Of a stretch of DNA of 64,000 bases, positions 54,005 to 64,000 are shown piece after piece (position 1 is the stretch's first letter; each line of letters opens with the position of its first letter). The DNA is from Amblyornis subalaris (Eukaryota > Chordata > Aves > Passeriformes > Ptilonorhynchidae): positions 746,042 through 810,041 of the forward strand of contig JACAXG010000232.1 of assembly GCA_018881555.1 (NCBI GenBank), read 5' to 3'. The position numbers and the translations under genes were made by a program. The notes beneath the pieces are model-generated. The model was not told where the DNA came from, ran no database searches, and saw only the letters and a list, made by a program, of their open reading frames with translations.

Positions 54005-54774
54005 TGTTTTGCCCATCGACGGGGGTGATAGAACGAACACAGACACCAATAGAAAAAATGGCCTTAGTTTACTGTTAATATTAAGGCAAAACAGAAGTAA
54101 AAGGATACATTTAATAAAACAATAAGCTTATTACTCACTCAGCTTTGGCAACAAGCAAAAATAAGCAAGGTAGTGCATCTATCTATCTAATCATTACTAT
54201 ATGAGAGAAAGGACAGTGGTTTAGAAAGATCCATCACCAATTGTCTCAATACTTTACCATCATCCAGAGTCTGCAGTTGCTGGGGAGCCCTGTTTCGCAG
54301 TGAGGACCTGGAGAATCCTTCCTGGCAATTGGGAAATCCTAGATGATGCACCTGTCCATAGGTGAGGTTTCNGGTTTTCCCAAAAAGGGGTCCAGCTTTT
54401 ATAGGCCCAAATCAGCAAGTCCGAACGACTTGTTCACCTTTTTTGTGCAGAAAACATCTGGTTCTGACGGCACTTCCTGACCAGCCAGGGCCAGGGCTTG
54501 GCCAGAGCCCAGGCCACAGCTGGGAGGGTTTTGCCTAAAATATTCTAACAAGTATCCAGGGATATCGGTTGGGAGGATTTCTCCTAATATATCTTACACA
54601 AGGTTATACAAATGTCTCTACAACAGCCGGTTTGGCATTACAAACAACTAATAGAAATGCTTTGATCATCTATTTTTAACTAAAGAACCCTAATGGTATT
54701 AGTAGCATCATGCTCAAGATTCATCCTGTAATTCAACTCAGGCTTAGGCCTGCTGTTCAGGCCTTAGCACATCA
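54005..54774 (-). mobile_element. Solo LTR, family 1 copy C (770 bp), perfect TCCAC duplication
   Basis: Intact minus-strand LTR from TGATGTGCTAAGG (plus end 54774) to GGGCAAAACA (plus start 54005), with TATAAAAG at about 54396. It is flanked by identical TCCAC copies (54000-54004 and 54775-54779). This copy defines the ends used for A and B. Confidence 0.88.
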
Positions 54775-54779
54775 TCCAC

Positions 54780-57700
54780 ATAGTGTTTCATAAATCCATG
54801 ACCCAGAGTATTAAAAAAGTGCAAACCCCAAAATGTGCTAATTTGGTGTGGGGGCAATTGTTAGATAATAAAATTCAGCCCAACAAACGAGGTCTCTCAG
54901 TGGAGCTCCAGTGAAGCTGCTCACCTCTGGTAAGGTTAGAAGTACAAGACATGGACATGCCTTTCTGGAGGCTCTGCACAGCCACCAGTCCTTTCCTTTC
55001 TGAAATGGTTTGTGAAATGCAGGGAGTCCTGGGCTGCTTCTCTGGACAGAGGAATCTGACCTGAGGGAATGAGTAAGAGGTCAGGCTGGGATCTAACTGG
55101 AGCATCCCACATTCTGACAAAAACTTTCAAAACCAGAGTAAATCCCAGCTCTGGGCATTCACTACCAACAACATTCAGATGCTTCTGAGGAAAAGGACAG
55201 CAGCACATCATCAGGAAGGGAAAATGTTACTAATGGCCTCTGCTCTCTTTCCTTATCAAGAAAAACTTGCCTGAGATTAATTTCCTCCTCACCCCTTGCT
55301 TTTCAAGTGGCTGTTTATCAACGACATTTGAAGAGAGACTTGTGATAAATTCCTGTTGTCAATGTACAGATTTCAATGGAAGAGTCTATTCCATATCTGT
55401 AAAGTCATTGAATCCAAATAGAAGGGAGGAAGAAAGAAAATGACAAAGTTGGTTACTGCAGCCACTTGTATTCAAAGCTAATGACAATTAGTTTTGAAAT
55501 AAACTCATTGCAAAAGCTTTTAAAGTTTTTATAGAGGGGAAGGGACTTGCTTCTGCCACCATTTCTGTATAATTGCAGGTAGCACTTATAGAGGAGTACT
55601 TACAGGAAGAAGGATTTCCTAAGGGACAAAAGGATGAGGACAGCAAGGACAGCAAACATGAATTGGATGTACTCCAATGGAACAGAAATATTTGAGACTA
55701 GGAAATACAAACTTCTGCATTCCCAACCCACAAAGCTTGGCCACAGAGACAAAAAGTAGATGTATAGATTTTGTAGAGAGTTGATTTTATAGATACTTTG
55801 TAGATATTGATACCTATTTGATAGACATTAGTCTTAGGTGGCTGGTATTACATTGTATTAACTTTACATTGTATTAGTTTAAGTTTAAATTATATGAAAT
55901 CTGAGTTGTATTAGTTTGAATATAAATTGTATTAAATTGTTTTAAATTGTAACAAACTTTAAATTTCAGTAATATCCAGCCCAAAAGAGCCCTGTATTTT
56001 CTGCTGCGAGAACATTCAGCATACAAACTCTAAAAAATCCTGATGGCTTGATTATTGTCCAAGAAACTCTAAACACAAGGATCCCTCCATCCTCAGATAA
56101 GAAAAATAAATTATGTTATTTATTCATAAATAAATGCCTCCCGTTGTCTTCAAGTCAGTGCCTTCAGTACAGGCACCGGTACCATTCATAGCAAAAAAGT
56201 GGCATCCNGCATCTTATGGCTGCGGCAGCTGCAGGAGCGAGAAACACAACAGTAGGAAAACATTAGAAAGGAAGAAAAGGAGCCAGCTGCTGGCCCATGG
56301 TTAATGATGTGAAGCCCTTCATTCTCCTCTGTGCCCCAAGGATGATTGGTCCCCCATTTGATGGGAACTGGTTTCTGAGAAGTGTACAAACCCTTCAGGA
56401 AGAGCAGAGCTGCACCCACCTTCTCCAGGGCCCCTCTCGGGGTCAGGCTCAGCCCCACGTCTCGCCCTCCCCTGGCAGCGCCTGTCCCGGGGCACCTCTG
56501 GCCCCGCTCGGGGCTGCGCGGGCGCACAGGTTCCCAGAGCCCCCGGAGCTGCCGGCAGGGAGCGAAGGACACCGCTGCTTTTCCCCAGACACCACCTGAG
56601 CAGGGGACGCTCCACCGGCAGCCCCAGCTCATGGGCACAGGCCCTGCTGAGGCTGCGCTGCCTTTTGACCGCTGCATTTGCTTTGCAAGGAAAGAACCTC
56701 ACCCGTACAGAAACTGCATTCAGGTCATGGTATTTTCTAATTTCAGAGGGATTTTAAAACAAGAAGACAGAAAGAAAGGAAAAATCCCACCCCAGACCTA
56801 AGTTTTAATGAAAAATCAAGGACCTCAAAGATATTGACTCACGTAATTCCCATGACCTGTTTAGCACAGACATGAGTCTCAACCCTACAGACTTTCAGGT
56901 GCCAAAGACCATCTTCCCAGGCTCTCAGAACAGAGCTCTCAGTCCCAGTCCTGGCACAGCTGCTGGCTGAGAGCAGCTCTTCCAGCCTGTGACACCCTCC
57001 CCATCCTGTTCATGGCCTCCAGCTGCAGAAGGGCTGGAGCTGGGCACTGATGCCCTTTGGAGAGTAGCCAAGCTGTGCCTCAGGCAGGCTATCATGGCAA
57101 CAATGGGGAAAGCAAACCATCTCTGCAGAGTACCAGTGCTTTTCTGGAGGGAAAAAGGGAAGGGGAAAAGGGGAAAGCAAAAAGGAAAAATACCCACTCT
57201 CTTACCCCCCTGTGATCCCTGCCATGCACTCTCTACCCCTTCATCGTGAAAAAGCCTCAGCTTTCCATTTCTTATTGCAGGGAACAGCTCAGAACTCGAG
57301 GATTAATCACACAACAGCTCACAATAGCCTAACTGCACAAGTGAGAAAAAAGTATAATCTTCTGAAAATTTTTTATTACAAAGTAGTAAAAAATTGCTGT
57401 CTCAAAGATGCTTCCAAATGCAAACAGAATAAACATACCCCATTTTCCACAGCAAAATGTAACACGCCTGGGAAGGGCACAAGACAGGTAACCTGTGCTG
57501 CTGCTCCTTCTCAGGAAATGAATATTCAGCAGCTGCCCCAGCTTCCAAGTCTCTGCCTCCAGAGCATCAGCGCTGGGCTCCCTGAACACAGCTGCTGAGG
57601 AGCAGAATGGCTTCTGGCTGGTCCTTGCACATCTCTCAAGGTCATCCTGCATGTATTTTCAGTCTCATGCCAGCTGTGACTGCAGCAGGGACACCCGAAA

Positions 57701-59970
57701 GAGGCACAAGGCCAAGCTCAGCCAAGCCCATGCACTGAGGACCATCTCTAGCTCCACAGTATGGGGGAGATGCACCCCCTAACTCCAGCCCTGAAAAACA
57801 CTTTGTCCTTGTGGAATGGGAAGGAATAGGATCACAGAGTTTCCCTGAACTGAGCTTTGATTATCCACAATTCAAGTTACTTTCTGACAAACCGTTCCCA
57901 TGTACAAAGCTCAGACATCACAGGTCTCTTAAAGAGAGGTCCTGCAGTATTTAGTAACCGAACTCTGTTTTTCAAGAAAGAGATTTGGTCCACTGATCCC
58001 TTAATTCCACAGGCTGTTCCTCAGCTGCTGCTTACCCAAGGTACTGAAGAACTGTTGTGCTCCAATCTAGCTGAAAACCTTGACAGCCATCCACGGAAAG
58101 GGAGCAAACTCTCCCAAATTTTAGAGCATTCCACACATGAGCAGAGCAGAATATGATGAACAATGCCCATGGGAATAATGCACCTTAGACCACTGCTTGA
58201 AACTTGAAAATCCTCAAATTGTTTTTTTTCTTGACGCCATGAGGTTGTACCTGCTTGGCTGGCTGAGGGGAAATTGTCAGTAGCTCCCACCTCCTGCTCG
58301 GTCTGCAGTGTGATGCAGCCACAGCAGCTCTGGCATGTTGCCCTCCATCTGTTCTGAGCAGAGGAGATCCCAGCCCTTGGAGCAGCGCTGTGCTTGGCTG
58401 GCTTGGGGAAAACAGCTCAGGTCTGAGGTTTTCCTCGAGTTTCCAAGGGACATGAACTTTGTCAAGGGCTGTGTTCCACAGGGGAATGCCACCCCCAGCC
58501 TCAATCTAGGAACCTGAAAACACTCTTGGCAACTGAACTCAAATAACACAAGCAATTCCTAAAGGACTTTTATGGCTTATGGAACCTGCTACCTTTGAAT
58601 TACAATGCCAAGGTCTGCTCAGCATAAAGCCAAAGCAGATGAACAGTTGGACTGAGCCGAGCATCTGGAGCAGACGAAAGGTGAAACTTGGGCAGCTGGC
58701 TCTAGAAGGGGAATGTACAGAGCTGAACTGCAAGCCAGGAACACCCACAGCAAGTAAGATGTCAAAGGGAGTTTGACCTTCTTTCTGAAATAATAAGGGC
58801 ACTTCTGTGAATCCGGACTTGGATGTCTGCAAAATCCTCCCATGCTCTGGTAGGTAAAGCCGAAGTCCAAGTGGGAGAAGTGGCCATCTGCTGCTACGAG
58901 TATCTGCCAGGAAGTGGGAGTTCAAGTTCCAGATCCACTGTTTCCCAGACCCAGAGGACTGCCCTAAGTGCTACCTAAGGAGTCTGAGCAGAGCACCTCC
59001 GCTTTCCTGCTGAACTGCAGAAGTAAGTCCACAGCACAGGCAGCCACAAGAGTCCCGAGAGGAAGGGGTTCAATTCATTTTCTGTTGCAACTGAACTTCA
59101 GACACTGAGGCTTCCTGGTGAAAACAGCCTTCAGCTGTACCTTGGTGGCTTCAGCAGCACTCTTGGCTCACTTGCCAGAGCTAAACATCCTGTACCCGAN
59201 TGACATAAATCTTATATGTATTCTGCCCTGATGTCTGTGAAGATTCACCTCCTCAGGGAAACCAGGGTGTTACCAGACCCATAAAAGTACAGATAGAAGA
59301 CTGCAATTACCACTACTGCCAGTACCACTGTATTGCCAGAGCCTTCTCCCACCAAAGAAGATTCTGTTCTCAGCTGTCTAGAAGCAGGTCATTTGCTGGT
59401 CAGACTTGTAGAGAAGTCTCTTCAGGCTTCTTCCTTCCTGTTCCACCTACACATTGGATAGGAAAAAGGGTCACAGAAACCTGCCACCAAATGGAGCAAA
59501 ACGACTTCTGAACATCAAGACAAGGAGATCTCTGCTCAGAGACCATTAGCTGTGGGTAAAAAGCACTCAGTGTGGGCTATGNAAAAGAGACAAGTGTGTG
59601 TCTGGGGACACTGGGGCAAGGAGGTTGGCATCAGTGAAGGTGCATTTGTGAAGGCCATGGGGTGCCACAATAAAGAGAAAATACAAAAGTGTGTGTCCAC
59701 AGGGGTGAGAGGGAGAGGAAAGAAAACAAGAAGAGGACTCCAAAGTGCTGTCTTTGTGTCTTCTTCCAGAGGACAATGAAGCTTTGCAGAGGTAGGGACA
59801 GGATATTCTACCTGCTCNAGCATTCTCCTGAGGTCAGCCTTGAGTATATTACTTTGTATTCTCTTCTTTTGGGGTCGCAACACACTGCAGACATTCCAGG
59901 CTCTTCTCCGAGAGCCACGACAGCTGTTCCTGTCCTGCAATGGCCTGCTGGCTATTCAGAGAGGAGATTA
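54780..59970. other. Gene-free region
   Basis: About 5 kb of mixed, mostly AT-rich DNA. A TTAAATTGTATTA-rich patch lies at about 55850-55960. A short GC-rich island at about 56400-56620 has a 163-residue minus-strand frame (56186-56677) that I cannot assign. No LTR, CR1 or conserved coding family was recognised. Confidence 0.4.
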
Positions 59971-59975
59971 GGTGA

Positions 59976-61038
59976 TGTTGTGGCCAGGCACCCACAAAAA
60001 GCCCACTCAATCACTCTCCTCTGCTCTGCAACTGGACAGAGGATAGAAAATTTAACAAAGGGTTAATGAGTTGAGATAAGGACCGGGAGAAAACACTTCA
60101 AGGGCAAAACAGACTCAGCTTAATGATATAAAGTGAATTTATTACTAACAAGATCAGAGTAGGNGAATGAGAAGTAAAATAAGNCCTTAAGAACACCCTT
60201 TTCTCCCCCAACCCCTCCGTCCTTCCCACCGATGGTGCAGGGAGACAGGGTGGGGGTTTTGGTCAGTTCATCACCCAAGATTTTCTTTCCACTGCTCAGG
60301 GAGAGGAGTCATTTCCCTGCTGCACCGTGGGGTCCCTCCCATGGGAGACAGTTCTCTGTGAATTCCTCCAGCATGGGTCCAAGCTCACGAGCAGCAGCAC
60401 TCCCAAAACTGCTGCAGCATGAGTCCATCCCACGGGCAGACAGTCCTCCCAAAGCTGCTGTGGCGTGGGTCACTCTGCCATGGGGTCAGTCCTCCAAGGA
60501 CAGGCTGCTCCAGCCTGGGAGCAAGGCCTCTCTCTCCACTGGGACTCCCACCGGACCACAGCATCCTGGTATCCACCCACTCTGGTGTGGGCACGTCCCC
60601 CACAGGCTGCGAGTGGATCACTGCATCCCCCGTCGACCTCCATGGGCTGTAGGGGGACAACCACCTCACCATGGTCCTCCCCACGGGCTGCAGGGACACC
60701 TCGGCTCCGGCGCCTGGAGCACCTCCTCCCCCTGCTTCTGCACTGACCTTGGTGCCTCCATTCTTCTTTCTCTCACATATTCTCACTCTTACTCTTCTCT
60801 AGCTGGAATAATTACAACTGTGCCCCAAACTTCGTTTTGGTTTCTTCTTAAATATGTTATCACAGAGGCGTTACCATCATCTCTAATTGTCTCAGCCTTG
60901 GCCAGCGGCACGTCCATCATCAGAGCCATCAGGGAATCGCTCTGCCGGACACGGTGGAAGCTTCCAGCAGCTTTTCACAGAAGCCACCTCTGTGCCCACC
61001 CCCCACTACCAAAAACCAGGCCCTGCAAAACCAACACA
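59976..61038 (-). mobile_element. Solo LTR, ERVL-like avian type (1063 bp), perfect GGTGA duplication
   Basis: Minus-strand LTR starting TGTGTTGGTTTTGCAGGG (plus end 61038) and ending GGCCACAACA (plus start 59976), flanked by identical GGTGA copies (59971-59975 and 61039-61043). The terminal bases match those of the 42489-43057 LTR, so both belong to one superfamily. A 133-residue minus-strand open frame (60385-60786) made of short similar modules is part of this LTR and is not a gene. Confidence 0.85.
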
Positions 61039-61179
61039 GGTGAGCTGGTGCCACATTAGAAGAACATTAGAAGAGGTGAACATTAGAAGACTGTCAGAAA
61101 CAACACGTCAGGGAGAGTGACTGGAACAGGATTGGTCAGTGCTAAGTCGCTTCTTCTCCTCCACGAGACACGGATAGAG

Positions 61180-61569
61180 CCGGGAAAGAAGAGGCACGCG
61201 GAGTGGAGTGGGGGTGGTGGTGACAGGAGACAAGAGGCACGGAGAACCGGAGAGAAGAGGCACCGAGCAGGAGACACGGGGACAAGAGGCGCCGTGGGGC
61301 GGGGGTAGACCGGATGACACACCAGGGCTTAACGCGGAGGAGCGAAGAGGCACCAGGAGGGGGTTGTCGGTAAGGAAGGGGGTGAAACAGGGAGGTCCCG
61401 ACCCCAGAGGAGCCCCCCGGGACCTTCCGGTACCTCCCAAGGCCGCGTCGCTCCGCCACAGCCGCCGCCGCGCCAGCTCTGGAAGTGACGCCCGGAGCGG
61501 CCCCGGAACTGACGCGTGGCCACGGCCGCAGCGGCCGCGCCCCCGGGCTTGTTGTTAGTAACGGCCGGG
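61180..61569 (+). promoter_or_regulatory. CpG-rich promoter of the FBXL12-like gene
   Basis: GC content and CpG density rise steadily from about 61180 and peak around the start codon. There is no TATA box. The upstream edge is the LTR ending at 61038. Confidence 0.6.
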
Positions 61570-62744
61570 ATGGCGGAGCGGCCGCTCCTGCCCGACTCGG
61601 TGCTGCTGCAGGTCCTGGCGCTGCTGCCGCTGCGGGACCGGCTGCGAGCGGCCAGGTAGGGCCCCCCCGGGCGGGACCGGCCGCCTCCCCGCCCCGGCGC
61701 TCACGGCTCATCGCCTCCCCGCAGGGTCTGCCGGCGGTGGCAACAGCTGGCGCAGGACAGAGCCGTCTGGACACATGTGGATTTGAGTCCTCACCGGGTA
61801 CGGGCCGCCTGTCCGCACCGCGGGGCGCGGGGCGGAGATAGTTCCGCTGTGGCCAGGAGGGATGGGGGGGGGGAGGCGCGATCACCCCACTGCGGGCAGG
61901 GCGCGCAGGAATCACCCCACTGCGACAGGCCTACCCCATCTCCTGGAACTAGGCCTTTTCGTCTCCCCAGATCACCCGCCGCACCCTGTGGCACCTGGTG
62001 CGCCACCGCCTCCCTGACAGCCTGTGCACCCTGCGGATGCGGGGCATGCCTCGCTCCGGCGGCAAGCAGCGGCTCCTCTCACCGGCACTGCTGGCCACCC
62101 TTCAGAAGCGCTGTCCCCAGCTCCATCGGCTGTGCCTGACTGAGACAGACCTCCGCCATGTCCCGTACGAGAACATCCCCTCTTCTGTCACCACACTGGA
62201 GCTGAGCCTCTGCGACATCCCTGATGCCTGGTTCTGCGTCTCCCCTTCGGTGCCACCACCACAGGTACAACACCTCGCTATCCACAGCATTCCCACCTTT
62301 TCTGACCATCATCTTCTTGACATTTCCTCACAGAACCACCTGAAGACACTGAGCCTTTGTGGCACCTACAGCATCACTGATANGGGGATCCAAGCAGCAG
62401 CTCCACACCTGGAAGAGCTGGAACGCCTGATTCTACGCCACTGCATCATTGGTGATGCTGCCATGGTATTCATTGGGCGCCATATGAAGCAGCTCCGCTA
62501 CCTGGAAATCAGCAACGCCTACTTCCTGACAAACAGGGGGCTGGTTTCTATTGTGACACTGGAGCACCTGGAGACCCTGTGCCTTGACCTCTATGATTTG
62601 GTCTCCCTTGGTACTGTTATTGCTTTGTTGCAAGTACTGCCTTGCCTGAACCACCTCAAATTAGGTGGAACTTGCTTTGAAGATGAACTCATCGATAAAA
62701 TTCAGGAAAATTTTCCACACTGCACCATATCTCACACTCCTTGA
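61570..62744 (+). CDS. F-box/LRR protein, FBXL12-like, complete
   Basis: Probable substrate receptor of an SCF (SKP1-CUL1-F-box) ubiquitin ligase. Exons: 61570-61655, 61725-61797, 61971-62744. They total 933 nt (310 residues; human FBXL12 about 326), in phase. The start is the first ATG of the CpG island and gives MAERPLLPDSVLLQVLALLP. The F-box covers residues about 5-45 (LPDSVLLQ, RDRLRAARVCRRWQQLAQD, VWTHVDL). Leucine-rich repeats follow (LCTLRMRGMP, LHRLCLTETDL, VTTLELSLCDI, LKTLSLCGTYSITD, LERLILRHC, LRYLEISNAYFLTNRGL, LETLCLDLYDL, LNHLKLGGTCF). The WHL-R...L-LRM segment after the F-box is the FBXL12 arrangement. Divergence in the later LRRs means it could be a paralogue, so no symbol is given. 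One N falls in a codon near 62383. Confidence 0.88.
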
Positions 62745-64000
62745 CAGCCTGAAGTGTTATCCTTCCTTACTACACCTAAAGTGCTCCTTTTTTTGGGTAA
62801 AGCCTATTTTCCTATACATAGCTTTGGGACAGAANACCAATTGGCCTTGAAATATTAAGTTTTTTCACAGAAATATGTTAAAAAGCTTCTCATGTAAATA
62901 AGTTTGTTAACAAGTTTTTGGTAGGATTCCCCCTCCTTGTTTTCCATGGATCAGAGGAATAGGGAAGCTGGGAAGCACACCCAGCCTTTGGGAACCCCAC
63001 CAACCAAAAACTGGCTGGGGTGATGACAAGTCTAAACTCTGTCTTCTCCTCTTTCTCCACTGCTGAGGATCAGATAGCAGCTTAATGAGCNCAGAATTCA
63101 AGGAATGAATTCTGTCACTGAAAAAACAGACCTGGCAGCCAAACTTCACAATTTCCAATTCCTTCTCCTTTCCATCAAATTCAGATCAAGTCACTCCTTA
63201 GACTGGTCACGGGGGTTCCTGAACACCTGGTCCCAAGAGTCAGACATCCCGTTTGCTCACAGGCGTTGCTGGGGCTGCCATTACCTCTGGGTTTTGCTGG
63301 GAACATCCACGTTTTCTCATCACCTTTTATTGTCTCTGTTCACGTCCTCTTCCTCCTGTCCCCCAATATGCTAACACTAGACAACCACCCAAATGTTACG
63401 TTGTTATTCTTAATTTTATTCTATATTTTNAAGAAAATATTTTATTTATTATAAAAAAATTGCAAGCTTTTAACTTTCATTTGAACCCATGTTTTTAGGG
63501 CTTAGGGTATTTTTTAACCTGCTTCTGCATCTCTCCTGCCCCTTAGGACAACCTCTCTTGTGAAAAGAGCATCCTACAGGAAGCAGAGCAGGACAACTAA
63601 TGCCTCAGCTGAGCCTTTTCTGCCCTGTTTTCACCCCCGACACCCCCCTCCCTCCATTCAGTTGCAGCAAATGCTATAAACCTTCNGGTTTCAGACGGAC
63701 CTGGATGGCAGTGACCCTCCATGTGGTGAAATCCTCATTGATGTCAGGTGGCCTTTGTGCCCTGGCCTGTTTTTTTTCCTAAACCCAGTCTCAGGATAGC
63801 TTCAGGGCAAATATCCAATGGTAAAATGTGCCAGCTCTGCTTTGGAAAGCATCCCAAGGTTGCTGACTTAATAACTACCACTCCATGTTTATCCCAGACA
63901 AGCAAATTAACACTGGTAGAATTAGCCTTATTAAAACCTCCAGCGTTCTCTGTTCCAGCACTCTCTGGGCTTGGGGAGGGACAGTACAACAGGAAAAGGG
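62745..64000. other. 3' flank of the FBXL12-like gene
   Basis: AT-rich 3' UTR and intergenic DNA. No canonical AATAAA was identified with confidence and no further gene was recognised up to the window end. Confidence 0.5.

Noticed and set aside
56186..56677. 163-residue minus-strand frame in a GC-rich patch
   Set aside because: No family resemblance, no splice or promoter context, and it contains an N; treated as chance.
60385..60786. 133-residue minus-strand frame with a modular, Gly/Pro-rich sequence
   Set aside because: It lies wholly inside an LTR with a perfect GGTGA duplication and reflects that repeat's composition.

Overview
This is vertebrate nuclear DNA, almost certainly from a bird. 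Genes are split by GT-AG introns and have CpG-rich starts. There are two truncated CR1 LINEs, the characteristic avian retroposon, and several LTR types of the kind seen in avian genomes. Scattered single N bases and one 295-base N run (37359-37653) show it is a draft assembly. No bacterial, plasmid or CRISPR content was seen.

Layout. 1-7692 (+): the last 11 recognisable coding exons of KIF1A, a kinesin-3 motor, ending in its lipid-binding PH domain. 10759-22352 (+): complete ILKAP, a PP2C phosphatase, in 12 exons with a CR1 fragment in intron 8. 25730-27250 (-): ERFE (erythroferrone), with recognisable C1q/TNF-like exons but frame problems and no clear start. 28174-31407 (-): complete KLHL30 in 7 exons. 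32289-33995 (-): the 3' part of ESPNL (espin-like). 61570-62744 (+): a complete three-exon F-box/LRR gene most like FBXL12. The order ILKAP-ERFE-KLHL30-ESPNL matches human 2q37.3, so the gene-rich half is a conserved syntenic block. The genes are independent single-gene units, with ILKAP and ERFE convergent and ERFE, KLHL30 and ESPNL in tandem. They do not form a common pathway.

From about 35 to 61 kb the character changes to repeat-rich and gene-poor. At least eight LTR-type insertions were delimited, several with target-site duplications: a solo LTR with another LTR nested inside it (35086-36478), solo LTRs at 42489-43057, 46925-47625, 54005-54774 and 59976-61038, and a 5.5-kb provirus-like element (47764-53308). 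That element has two nearly identical LTRs and a CTAGA duplication. Its interior keeps only a gag fragment, an integrase tail and an env transmembrane tail around about 2 kb of AT-rich non-coding DNA and an older LTR. It looks like a non-autonomous retroviral derivative that was mobilised recently by a helper, and is the most unusual object here. The 5' (ankyrin) exons of ESPNL were not found where they would be expected, beside the assembly gap.

All identifications rest on recognising protein motifs and repeat structure by eye. No database search was run.
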